In this document: positions 18,347 through 26,172 of the stretch, in pieces | Layout: each line of letters starts with the position of its first letter | How positions within the stretch are numbered: position 1 is the first letter of the stretch | Assembly: GCF_017798005.1 (NCBI RefSeq) | Contig: NZ_CP072548.1 | Location: forward strand, 124,001-188,000 | From: Aggregatibacter sp. 2125159857 | GTDB taxonomy: Bacteria; Pseudomonadota; Gammaproteobacteria; Enterobacterales; Pasteurellaceae | DNA length: 64,000 nt | Direction of reading: 5' to 3' | Notes under the pieces: model-generated | Told to the model about the DNA's origin: nothing | What the model saw: the letters and a program-made list of their open reading frames with translations, nothing else | Databases searched by the model: none | Made by a program: the position numbers and the translations under genes

Positions 18347-19063
18347 TTAATTCTCGACTTCTAAATGAAGAATATTCGGTGATTGTTTTAATAATGCATA
18401 TAATTCATGTGCGGTTTCTTTATTATTCATTGCACAACGGAGCGTTAATTTTGTTTCACCGTTGCCCTGATCTTTAATATTCATATTTTCAATAAGATGA
18501 TGATGTGCTTTTAATAACAAGATAAATTGACCAATGGCTTCAGCGGAAGAAAGCGTGGCGCTAATGCGTGTTTTTCCTTTCTTTTCGTGGCGGCGAACCC
18601 ATTTATGCACATAAGGACTTAAGCGAATCGCAACAAGGATCATCATCGTGGCAATAAGTGCATCAAAATAAAATCCCGCCCCTGACGCAATGCCAATACC
18701 TGCCGCCGCCCAAATGATCGCCGCCGTAGTTAACCCCGAAATGGCATCATTGTGTTTACGCAAAATCACTCCGGCACCAAGAAAACCGATGCCGCTAATC
18801 ACCTGTGCCGCCAGCCGCATAGGATCGGTGCGGATATTTTCAGACACTTGGGCATAATGCTCGGCAGATTGAATGGAGACAATGGTTAGCACGCACGTCG
18901 TCACCGCAATAATCATGCACGTTTTCACGCCCACCGGTTTGGCTTTGAGTTCTCTTTCTAAGCCGATAATTCCCCCAAGCACCATGGCAAAGAGGATTTT
19001 AATGAAAATGAAGACATGGCTGTCTTGGGTAAAATCGGCAATAAATTGTGTTAAGTCTGTCAT
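18347..19063 (-). CDS. MgtC/SapB family membrane protein
   Basis: It is a 238-residue protein with four to five N-terminal transmembrane helices. The family signatures GGIIGLERELKAKPVGVKT (about 31-49) and ISGIGFLGAGVILR (about 89-102) are both present. The C-terminal 75 residues form a soluble ACT-like domain. Members are linked to magnesium limitation and survival in host cells; here the sequence gives no Mg-responsive leader. It starts 4 bp after the rluE stop, so it is translationally coupled to that gene, an unusual partner. Confidence 0.88.
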   Translation of the reverse strand: MTDLTQFIADFTQDSHVFIFIKILFAMVLGGIIGLERELKAKPVGVKTCMIIAVTTCVLTIVSIQSAEHYAQVSENIRTDPMRLAAQVISGIGFLGAGVILRKHNDAISGLTTAAIIWAAAGIGIASGAGFYFDALIATMMILVAIRLSPYVHKWVRRHEKKGKTRISATLSSAEAIGQFILLLKAHHHLIENMNIKDQGNGETKLTLRCAMNNKETAHELYALLKQSPNILHLEVEN

Positions 19064-19067
19064 GGTT

Positions 19068-19751
19068 TTAGTCGGTCAGTTGCAGTAAGTGATAAAGTTG
19101 TTGAAGCTCGGTTGTGGTTAAAGTGCGGTAACTTTTCGGCGGTAAATTTTTAACATCAAAGCCGGCTTGCCGATAACGAATTAAACGTAATGTAGGGAAA
19201 CCAATATGGGCAGTCATTCTGCGGACTTGTCGATTTTTTCCCTCGTGAATTTGAATTTCTAACCACGAGGTTGGAATCTGCTTCCGTTCACGAATAGGTG
19301 GCACACGCGCCCATAAAAAATCCGGCGGCAAAATCGACCGCACTTTCGCCGGTTGTGTCATGCCATCTTTTAACAACACGCCTTTACGCAGTTGTTCCAA
19401 CGCCTCTTCGTTCGGAATGCCTTCCACTTGCACCCAATACGTTTTCGCCATTTTAAATTGCGGATTCGCCAAACGATGTTGAATCTCCCCGTTATTTGTT
19501 AAGAGAAGTAAGCCTTCGCTGTCTTTATCCAACCGCCCAATGGGATACACATCAGGAATATCAATAAAATCCTTCAAGCTGGCACGCCCCTCGCCATCGG
19601 TAAATTGGCTGAGCACATCAAAAGGTTTATTAAATAAAACCACCTTTGTTTGCGAAAAACTTAAAGAGGGTTTCCACAGCATTTTGCCTTTTTTTCTAAA
19701 GATTTTCGTTATGCCTTGCTTGGGTGTACGTAAATGAGGCCTTTTCATCAC
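19068..19751 (-). CDS. rluE: 23S rRNA pseudouridine(2457) synthase RluE
   Basis: The 227-residue RsuA-family enzyme carries the catalytic motif [15 protein letters not shown] at residues 72-86 (Asp75) and the C-terminal block [22 protein letters not shown]. There is no N-terminal S4 domain, and a basic leader of about 30 residues precedes VVLFNKPF, as in RluE. It modifies U2457 (E. coli numbering) of 23S rRNA. First gene of the rluE-mgtC-like pair. Confidence 0.92.
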   Translation of the reverse strand: MMKRPHLRTPKQGITKIFRKKGKMLWKPSLSFSQTKVVLFNKPFDVLSQFTDGEGRASLKDFIDIPDVYPIGRLDKDSEGLLLLTNNGEIQHRLANPQFKMAKTYWVQVEGIPNEEALEQLRKGVLLKDGMTQPAKVRSILPPDFLWARVPPIRERKQIPTSWLEIQIHEGKNRQVRRMTAHIGFPTLRLIRYRQAGFDVKNLPPKSYRTLTTTELQQLYHLLQLTD

Positions 19752-19998
19752 GGAGGCTATCCTCGTTATTCAAAAATTGCGCTTAATCTTACTCTTTTCT
19801 TTTTAAAAAGAAAGACTTCAAGGCGAACCACGTTAGCACCGCTAATGAGTGAAAATGCCTTATTTTCAAATTACCATGCCGGAAACAGGTATTTTTTTAT
19901 GCTTGTTACCCTGAGGGTTAACGTGATTTTATTTCATTCGCTGAGCGATTATTTCAGAAAAGTTGGCATATAATGGAAACATTGATGGGTTCATTGAC

Positions 19999-21069
19999 AT
20001 GGTAACGATGACACACAAAAAGCAACGGGGAATGTTTGGCTATGTCGCATGTCGAATGGGGCGTTGGCTTTATGCTAAGCGTTATCCTCATTATTCTACC
20101 GCCGAACATTACGATCCTCACACCCGCACTTTTTTTAATGCTGAAGCGAGAAGACCAGTAGTTCACGCCGCCAGTGCAATGTGGAAATTCATTTTTCAGG
20201 AAAAATCGCTGCATCCTCCTGAGCCATTGCCCATTCTTAAGCCGGATTGGACAACCTTTTTAGCTCCGGCACCAAAAGGCCGCTTTATTTGGTTTGGTCA
20301 TTCGACGTTAATGATGCGTCTTGGCACTCAAACGATTCTGACCGATCCGCTGTTTGGCAAAAGTGCCTCGCCTCTGCCAGTGATGATGCATCGTTTCCAA
20401 GATCCTCCTGCTCATATTGAAGAGTTACCGGCGATCGATGTCGCGTTGATTTCCCATAATCATTATGATCATCTTGAGCGGAAAAGCATACGCACTCTTG
20501 CTAAACGCCAGTGCCATTTTATTGTACCGCTGGGAATTGGCGTTTTATTACAACGCTGGGGTGTGGCACCGGCACGAATTACCGAGTTAGATTGGTGGGA
20601 CAGTGTGGAATATAACGGGGTACGTTATACCGCACTGCCTGCACGCCATTATTCCGGGCGCGGTGTATTTGATAATAGTAGAACACTGTGGGCCAGTTTT
20701 GTGATTCAACATAAAGAAGAGCGGTTTTATTTCCATGGTGATTCTTCTTATGGTCAGCATTTTGATGTAATCGCCGAACGTTTTAACGGATTTGATATCG
20801 CTTTCATTGAAAATGGACAATATGATGAGCGTTGGCCGGATAACCATTTATTTCCTCATCAAACGGTTGAATTAGCCGTTAAGTTAAATCCGAAACGATT
20901 TATGCCGATTCACTGGGGCGCTTATCCTTTGGCATTGCACGCCTGGAATGAGCCGGTATTACAAAGCATTCCAATGGCGCAGAAGTTGGGGTTAAATCCT
21001 TTGACGCCGTTAATTGGGCAAGTTTTTGATGTTGATACGTTAACGTCCAGCTGGTTTCAAAACACTTAG
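19999..21069 (+). CDS. MBL-fold metal-dependent hydrolase (NAPE-PLD/UlaG-like)
   Basis: The product is about 356 residues from the ATG at 19999 (an ATG at 20008 is also possible; an upstream TTG at 19963 is unlikely because it overlaps a TATAAT-like box). The beta-lactamase-fold zinc motif SHNHYDHLER (HxHxDH), the downstream HYSGRG and FHGDSSYG, and the final IHWGAYPLAL supply the expected His/Asp ligands. The arrangement, with GRFIWFGHSTLMMRL ahead of the motif, matches the NAPE-PLD-like branch. The bacterial substrate is unknown. There is no signal peptide. Confidence 0.85.
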   Translation: MVTMTHKKQRGMFGYVACRMGRWLYAKRYPHYSTAEHYDPHTRTFFNAEARRPVVHAASAMWKFIFQEKSLHPPEPLPILKPDWTTFLAPAPKGRFIWFGHSTLMMRLGTQTILTDPLFGKSASPLPVMMHRFQDPPAHIEELPAIDVALISHNHYDHLERKSIRTLAKRQCHFIVPLGIGVLLQRWGVAPARITELDWWDSVEYNGVRYTALPARHYSGRGVFDNSRTLWASFVIQHKEERFYFHGDSSYGQHFDVIAERFNGFDIAFIENGQYDERWPDNHLFPHQTVELAVKLNPKRFMPIHWGAYPLALHAWNEPVLQSIPMAQKLGLNPLTPLIGQVFDVDTLTSSWFQNT

Positions 21070-21099
21070 TGTTTTCAGCGAATTGAATTCAATATAAAA

Positions 21100-21134
21100 A
21101 AACGACCATCACATCATGAATGTGATGGTCGTTT
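21100..21134. terminator. Bidirectional terminator between the MBL hydrolase gene and pckA
   Basis: A perfect 14-bp stem, AAACGACCATCACA with TGTGATGGTCGTTT and a 7-base loop, is flanked by A-rich and T-rich runs between convergent genes. Confidence 0.9.
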
Positions 21135-21175
21135 AATTTATTTTTTAATACAACGTCTTGCAGTGCGCCAGACAA

Positions 21176-22792
21176 TTATGCTTTAGGGCCAGCTGCAATT
21201 AGCGCTTTACCTTCAGCATTTGTTGCATATTTTTCGAAGTTCTTCACGAAACGACCGGCAAGATCTTTCGCTTTTGCTTCCCATTGTGCTTTGTCTGCGT
21301 AAGTATCACGCGGATCTAAGATAGCTGGGTCAACACCTGGTAAAGCGTTAGGAATTGCCAAGTTGAAGATTGGTAATTCGCCCATTTCAGCTTTTTCGAT
21401 AGAACCATCTAAGATAGCATCGATAATACCGCGAGTATCTTTAATAGAGATACGTTTACCTGTACCGTTCCAACCGGTGTTCACTAAGTAAGCTTCCGCA
21501 CCTGCCGCTTGCATACGTTTAACTAATACTTCCGCATATTGAGTTGGGTGTAAAGTTAAGAATGCTGCACCAAAACAAGCTGAGAAAGTTGGGGTTGGTT
21601 CAGTGATACCACGTTCTGTACCCGCTAATTTTGCAGTAAAGCCTGATAAGAAGTAGTACTTAGTTTGTTCCGGTGTTAATTTAGAAACCGGTGGCAATAC
21701 GCCGAATGCGTCTGCCGTTAAGAAAATCACTTTAGTCGCATGACCTGCACGGGAAACCGGTTTAACGATGTTATCGATGTGATAAATCGGATAAGACACA
21801 CGCGTGTTTTCTGTTTTAGAACCATCATCGAAATCAACAGAACCATCAGCACGCACAACTACGTTTTCTAATAACGCATCACGACGGATTGCGCGATAAA
21901 TATCCGGTTCATTTTCTTCAGAAAGGTGAATAGTTTTCGCGTAGCAACCACCTTCAAAGTTGAAGATACCCACATCGTCCCAACCGTGTTCATCGTCACC
22001 GATTAATTCACGTTTAGGATCGGTAGAAAGGGTTGTTTTACCCGTACCGGATAATCCGAAGAAGATTGCTACGTCGCCCTCTTTACCTACGTTAGCGGAA
22101 CAGTGCATTGCACCAACGCCTTTAAGCGGTAGGAAGTAGTTCATCATGGAGAACATCCCTTTCTTCATTTCACCGCCGTACCAAGTACCGCCGATTAATT
22201 GAACACGTTCAGTCAAGTTAAAGGCAACAAAGTTTTCAGAGTTCAAACCTTGTTCTTTCCAGTTTGGGTTTGTGCATTTAGAACCGTTCATCACCACGAA
22301 ACCGGGTTTGAAATCTTTTAATTCAGCTTCTGTCGGACGAATAAACATGTTTTTCACGAAATGTGCTTGCCATGCTACTTCTGTCACGATACGTACCGCA
22401 ATGCGGTCTTGTTCGCTAGCACCACAGAAACCATCAACCACAAATAGGCGTTTACCGGAAAGTTGTTTCGTCACAAGACCTTTCAGACTCACCCAAGTTT
22501 CTTGGGTCATTGGTTTGTTATCGTTTTTCGCTGCATCGGAATTCCACCAAACGGTGTCTTTTGTGGTGTCATCCAACACAATATATTTATCTTTCGGTGA
22601 ACGACCGGTAAAGATGCCGGTATCCACAGCCACGGCGCCGGTTGTGGTCAACGTACCCTTTTCAAAACCCTCTAAGCCCGGTTTGGTTTCTTCTTCAAAT
22701 AATTGTTCATAACTTGGGTTATAAACAACCTCTTTGATATCATGAATACCAAGTGCTTCAAGTTCTTTAATCACTTTACTTAAGTCAGTCAT
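21176..22792 (-). CDS. pckA: Phosphoenolpyruvate carboxykinase (ATP)
   Basis: The 538-residue enzyme has the P-loop [11 protein letters not shown] near 246-256, the PCK signature [30 protein letters not shown] near 62-71 and a conserved C-terminal [11 protein letters not shown]. It interconverts oxaloacetate and PEP with ATP. In capnophilic Pasteurellaceae it can run towards CO2 fixation into the succinate branch, as shown for Actinobacillus and Mannheimia; that is family knowledge. It is monocistronic with a 160-bp leader region. Confidence 0.97.
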   Translation of the reverse strand: MTDLSKVIKELEALGIHDIKEVVYNPSYEQLFEEETKPGLEGFEKGTLTTTGAVAVDTGIFTGRSPKDKYIVLDDTTKDTVWWNSDAAKNDNKPMTQETWVSLKGLVTKQLSGKRLFVVDGFCGASEQDRIAVRIVTEVAWQAHFVKNMFIRPTEAELKDFKPGFVVMNGSKCTNPNWKEQGLNSENFVAFNLTERVQLIGGTWYGGEMKKGMFSMMNYFLPLKGVGAMHCSANVGKEGDVAIFFGLSGTGKTTLSTDPKRELIGDDEHGWDDVGIFNFEGGCYAKTIHLSEENEPDIYRAIRRDALLENVVVRADGSVDFDDGSKTENTRVSYPIYHIDNIVKPVSRAGHATKVIFLTADAFGVLPPVSKLTPEQTKYYFLSGFTAKLAGTERGITEPTPTFSACFGAAFLTLHPTQYAEVLVKRMQAAGAEAYLVNTGWNGTGKRISIKDTRGIIDAILDGSIEKAEMGELPIFNLAIPNALPGVDPAILDPRDTYADKAQWEAKAKDLAGRFVKNFEKYATNAEGKALIAAGPKA

Positions 22793-22952
22793 AGATCACC
22801 TCGTTGTGTTAAAAGTACTAAAAATAAAGACTGTCTCTATTCTATGAGAATTTCTACCTAAAAACTGTTATCTTGATCAAAGATTCGAACATTCTTTCCA
22901 AAATTTTTATGACTCAAATGCCTAGAGAACAGTCTAAAGATCCCTTGATGGC

Positions 22953-24842
22953 TTAATCCGTGATAAATGCCTTGTCGTTGAATATACGTAACGGCTGCAT
23001 ATCACTATCGCCGACAATCACCCGAGTCGGGTCGGAACGCAAACAGCTCCCGGCATAATGTCCACCTACAGTAAAAGTGCATACCTGTACATATTGATCT
23101 TCTACTTTCGGCAAACACCAAAGTTGCTGGTAAATGTTTTCCTGTTTATCAAAACGGCCGTTTGTACTGTCTAACACGGTTTTACATTCGCCAATGAGTT
23201 TCACATTATCCCCACGACGACCGGCAATTGGTTTTTGTGCATAGCCATTTTTAATTAATTCTGGTGTCAGTTCAAATCCCGCTTCCAACAAATAACGGTG
23301 ATTTGGAAACAACGACCATAACACCGGCAAAATGGCTTTGTTACTTGGAATGGCTGTCCACAAGGGTTCATAAACCAACACTTCTGGGCGAAGTAACACG
23401 TCAATTAACCGCACTTTATCTTCCGGATAGCCGGTACGAATCGGCGGAGCAACTTCACGCCCTGTCGCATCTTCACGTAATTGCTCCAACACGGTTTCCC
23501 AAGCCCAGGTTTTCCATACGCTTTGGACACGCTGATTTTCATCGTCTAATAATTGTCCGCGCGTATCCCAGTGGAGGCCTTCCGTGCCGTGAATAATCTT
23601 CGTTTTAAAACCGGCTTGTATCAGGGCATCACGCATAAACAAGGCATGGTAATCTTCTTCTGCATCGTAATCCTGCATAATATGGACTAACGATGTCGCA
23701 TGGCTGTGTTTCCATGTATCTGCCAACGCATTAAGTAAACCTTCGCTCGGATCATGCCCCGCAGTGAGGCCGGCTTGTGTCGCCCAACGAGGCAAGATTG
23801 CGCCCGCTTCAGCATGACAAGAGGCGGAATCAGCATTGTATTCATACACTTTCAAACCGCGCTCATCGAGACAGAAATCTAATCGCCCACTGATGGTTTG
23901 ATAACGACGATTTTGCCAAGATAACCGCAGGCGAGGCCAAAGCAGTTTTGGGATGTTGAAATATTGCAATAAGTTATCGTCTTTGAGTACTTTGTCGGTG
24001 GCGTGCAAATACATGAGATGTAATTCATTTGTGGCGCGAATCAGTTCATGTTGTGCGCTTTCGGAAAGCGCAAAATAACGATATTGATCACCATGATTCA
24101 CTCGATGTCCTTGCATTGCTTTAACATAAGCCGCCTCTAACGGTTTTGTTTCATCCAGCCAGTTTGCTGAAAACTGCCCTTGATTCTCAATATGTTTTGC
24201 ACAAATGTTGAGTTTATTCGGCGCCGGCATAGGTTGTGGCAGGCTGAATTCCTCGCTGTCTGTTTGAATCATCCAACCAAGGATTTCTGTATCATCAAAG
24301 GTATCCTGTAAGCGATAGCCGTCCTCTGTTACCGTCATTGGCAATTCACGGGTCCATTGTTGACCGCTCGGCAGGCGGGAGTGAATCACATTTTGTTCTG
24401 CAATGCGTACTTTATCTGTCAGCACCTCGGTGATAATTGCCACATGGCCGGTGTGTTTGAACTCGCCACCTTCCTGCCAGATCAGCAACGCACCACATTC
24501 CGGCGCTCGCTTTCCACCATTGGCAAAGGCTTGTAGCGGTAACAATGCGTCATTCACCACTTGGCGTAGAAAACGCAGGGAAAAAATTTCGTACGCCATG
24601 CCAACATCGGTGAAGACCATGCCGTAATTGAGATAAAGATAGCGACGGGCGAATTCCACACATTGCCACTTATAGCCCATGTATTCGCCACCCAGATAGC
24701 TACGAAAAGCGGCATCGTCAGGGTATTCCTGTGCATCTGCTGTATTATAGTCTGAAGAATAAATGGCAACACCACCGGGCGCATAACCCAACAAGCTGCC
24801 GAAAGGATCATGTGTTGTGATATTAGGAGAACGATCCGGCAT
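22953..24842 (-). CDS. gss: Bifunctional glutathionylspermidine amidase/synthetase
   Basis: The 629-residue protein matches the E. coli enzyme (619) in length and order. The N-terminal CHAP amidase domain (about 1-200) has the nucleophile in WQCVEFARRY (Cys61) and HTGHVAIITEV (His133). The C-terminal ATP-grasp synthetase (about 215-620) has DFCLDERGLKVYEYNADSAS and the terminal VGGHYAGSCLRSD. It joins glutathione to spermidine and can reverse the reaction, affecting thiol and polyamine pools. It is downstream of nothing cotranscribed and lies 160 bp ahead of pckA on the same strand. It is patchily distributed outside enterics, as far as I know. Confidence 0.93.
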   Translation of the reverse strand: MPDRSPNITTHDPFGSLLGYAPGGVAIYSSDYNTADAQEYPDDAAFRSYLGGEYMGYKWQCVEFARRYLYLNYGMVFTDVGMAYEIFSLRFLRQVVNDALLPLQAFANGGKRAPECGALLIWQEGGEFKHTGHVAIITEVLTDKVRIAEQNVIHSRLPSGQQWTRELPMTVTEDGYRLQDTFDDTEILGWMIQTDSEEFSLPQPMPAPNKLNICAKHIENQGQFSANWLDETKPLEAAYVKAMQGHRVNHGDQYRYFALSESAQHELIRATNELHLMYLHATDKVLKDDNLLQYFNIPKLLWPRLRLSWQNRRYQTISGRLDFCLDERGLKVYEYNADSASCHAEAGAILPRWATQAGLTAGHDPSEGLLNALADTWKHSHATSLVHIMQDYDAEEDYHALFMRDALIQAGFKTKIIHGTEGLHWDTRGQLLDDENQRVQSVWKTWAWETVLEQLREDATGREVAPPIRTGYPEDKVRLIDVLLRPEVLVYEPLWTAIPSNKAILPVLWSLFPNHRYLLEAGFELTPELIKNGYAQKPIAGRRGDNVKLIGECKTVLDSTNGRFDKQENIYQQLWCLPKVEDQYVQVCTFTVGGHYAGSCLRSDPTRVIVGDSDMQPLRIFNDKAFITD

Positions 24843-24927
24843 AACAACTCCGAGAAAAGTAAATCAGGCCAATAGTATAGATCTTTTCCCCTACCGCCCC
24901 AAGTTACGTTTTATACATTTTCGGTGG

Positions 24928-25335
24928 TTATCTTATCGGTCTGAACTTCGCATGGCTACGCTGTAAGATCTGCAGTAAATTCTGCTGTTCCGATGCGCCA
25001 CATTGCTGTTTTAATTGCAACAAATTCATGCGTAAATGTTGCAGACGATGAATATGCTTGGCGATGTCTTGAATATGTCGATCGAGTAATTGATTAATTT
25101 CCGTCTTTTTTTGTTCCGATGCGGCGTCTAAACTCAAGAGCAATTTGATTTCTTCCAGGGACATATCCAAAGATCGGCAATAACAAATAAATGACAAGCG
25201 CTGCACATGTTCGTCCGTGTATAAACGGAAACCACCTGCAGAACGAAGCGGGCGTGGCATGATGCCTTTTTGTTCATAAAATCGAATGGCATCCACACTA
25301 CAACCAACCGCTTTGGCTAACTTCCCTATTTTCAT
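24928..25335 (-). CDS. MerR-family transcriptional regulator, CadR/ZntR-like but lacking most metal-binding cysteines
   Basis: The 135-residue protein has the MerR winged helix at the N-terminus (MKIGKLAKAVGCSVDAIRFYE, RSAGGFRLYT), the CadR/PbrR-type block CRSLDMSLEEIKLLLSLD, and a dimerisation coiled coil. In CadR/ZntR the metal is held by cysteines near positions 77-79, 112-115 and 119-124. Here Lys occupies the first position and Leu the last; only Cys112 remains, with extra Cys12, Cys51 and Cys53. The signal may therefore differ from Cd/Pb/Zn. No metal-efflux gene is adjacent, so the target is unknown. Confidence 0.85.
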   Translation of the reverse strand: MKIGKLAKAVGCSVDAIRFYEQKGIMPRPLRSAGGFRLYTDEHVQRLSFICYCRSLDMSLEEIKLLLSLDAASEQKKTEINQLLDRHIQDIAKHIHRLQHLRMNLLQLKQQCGASEQQNLLQILQRSHAKFRPIR

Positions 25336-25374
25336 CTCAGCTCCGTAAAAACGCCTGAAAAAGACACCGCACTT

Positions 25375-25686
25375 TTATGACTCAGGACGAAATTCAGGGT
25401 TAATGTAAAAAATTAACTCGGTAATTTCCGGCAAATGCTGCTGAATAACGCCCAATAATACCTGCTGACGAAACAAAAAACTTTGGCGAACCATGGCGTT
25501 GGCTACCTCAATACGCAAACTCTGTTGCTCAATATTGGCAATACGATACAGCCCGGCAAATTCCGCAGGAAAGAACGCTTTCATTTGCTGATTTAGTTCA
25601 TTCAGTCGAACGCCTTTTTGCATCATTTTCGCCAATGGCGAATCTTGCAATAAGGTGTGAATATTGATCGGTTTTTGATAACGCAT
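25375..25686 (-). CDS. dciA: DciA-type helicase-loading protein (DUF721)
   Basis: The 103-residue protein has the DUF721 layout: a helical N-terminus (LLQDSPLAKMMQKGVRLNEL) and an alpha-beta core with PAEFAGLYRIANIE, LRIEVANAMVRQSFLFRQQ and a final ITELIFYINPEFR. DciA is the ancestral loader of DnaB in bacteria lacking DnaC. It is divergent from secM, the arrangement usual for Pasteurellaceae and other gamma-proteobacteria. Confidence 0.82.
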   Translation of the reverse strand: MRYQKPINIHTLLQDSPLAKMMQKGVRLNELNQQMKAFFPAEFAGLYRIANIEQQSLRIEVANAMVRQSFLFRQQVLLGVIQQHLPEITELIFYINPEFRPES

Positions 25687-25719
25687 TGCCTTGTTTTCCG
25701 CTTCTCCGCCCTAATATTT

Positions 25720-25748
25720 ATGACATTGTAGCGAAATTCCGCTACAAT
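25720..25748 (+). promoter_or_regulatory. Promoter of secM-secA with embedded palindrome
   Basis: ATGACA (-35) is followed by a 17-base spacer and TACAAT (-10, 25743-25748), 30 bases before the secM ATG. ATTGTAGCG and CGCTACAAT (25725-25733 and 25740-25748) form a 9-bp dyad. Because of it, the minus strand also shows TACAAT, which could serve the divergent dciA gene. Confidence 0.6.
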
Positions 25749-25777
25749 ACCGACAATTTTTTGATAGTGAAATCCTT

Positions 25778-26095
25778 ATGATTATTTCCAACAAAAGCAA
25801 ACACAATTTTTGGTCGCGACTGCTCCTCGGCATGCTGGCGATTTTTGTTTTGCCCGCAACACAGGAACTGAATTATCCCACCTCTGTTGGTAATGAAAAC
25901 TATCAAAATACGCAACAACAAAATGCGCCTCAAATTTTAACGGCGGTGTCGTTATTACAACAAACCCGCCAGCAACAATGTCAACCGCAACATACCTTAC
26001 CGACGGTTGAAATTCTCTCCCAAAACGAACCGCACTTTTCGCGTTCGCCATTTATTTCTCATGCGCCAATTCGTGCCGGACCGGCATTCATTTAG
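25778..26095 (+). CDS. secM: SecM, translation-arrest regulator of secA (short variant)
   Basis: The protein has only 105 residues (E. coli SecM is 170) but keeps the essential parts: a basic start, a hydrophobic signal (about 12-27, [13 protein letters not shown]), and a C-terminal arrest-like segment [16 protein letters not shown] at 87-102. E. coli has FSTPVWISQAQGIRAGP; the Mannheimia form, as I recall it, is HAPIRGSP. Only three residues follow the Pro. In the known mechanism the ribosome stalls on this motif until the signal is pulled by SecA, exposing the secA start. It lies directly upstream of secA. A USS (26029-26037) overlaps the codon for Phe87. Confidence 0.88.
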   Translation: MIISNKSKHNFWSRLLLGMLAIFVLPATQELNYPTSVGNENYQNTQQQNAPQILTAVSLLQQTRQQQCQPQHTLPTVEILSQNEPHFSRSPFISHAPIRAGPAFI

Positions 26096-26118
26096 CCTCG
26101 ATTGTCTTACTTATTCCG

Positions 26119-26139
26119 TCGTTTAATGTCATTAAACGA
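26119..26139 (+). promoter_or_regulatory. secM-secA intergenic hairpin
   Basis: TCGTTTAATG-T-CATTAAACGA is a perfect dyad located 24 bases after the secM stop and 33 bases before the secA ATG. In E. coli a structure in this interval hides the secA ribosome-binding site and is opened by SecM stalling. Here the hairpin does not include the weak site itself (AAGAAAGAA), so the exact mechanism may differ. Confidence 0.55.
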
Positions 26140-26172
26140 TTTCATTTATCTGTTTTTAAAAAAGAAAGAATT

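Noticed and set aside
19963..19998. TTG start for the MBL hydrolase
   Set aside because: It overlaps a TATAAT-like box, has no ribosome-binding site, and the extra residues are not seen in the fold.
22861..22890. FNR-like site TTGATCAAAGAT upstream of pckA
   Set aside because: Only one half-site fits TTGAT; the other half (GATTC) does not match ATCAA at the required spacing.
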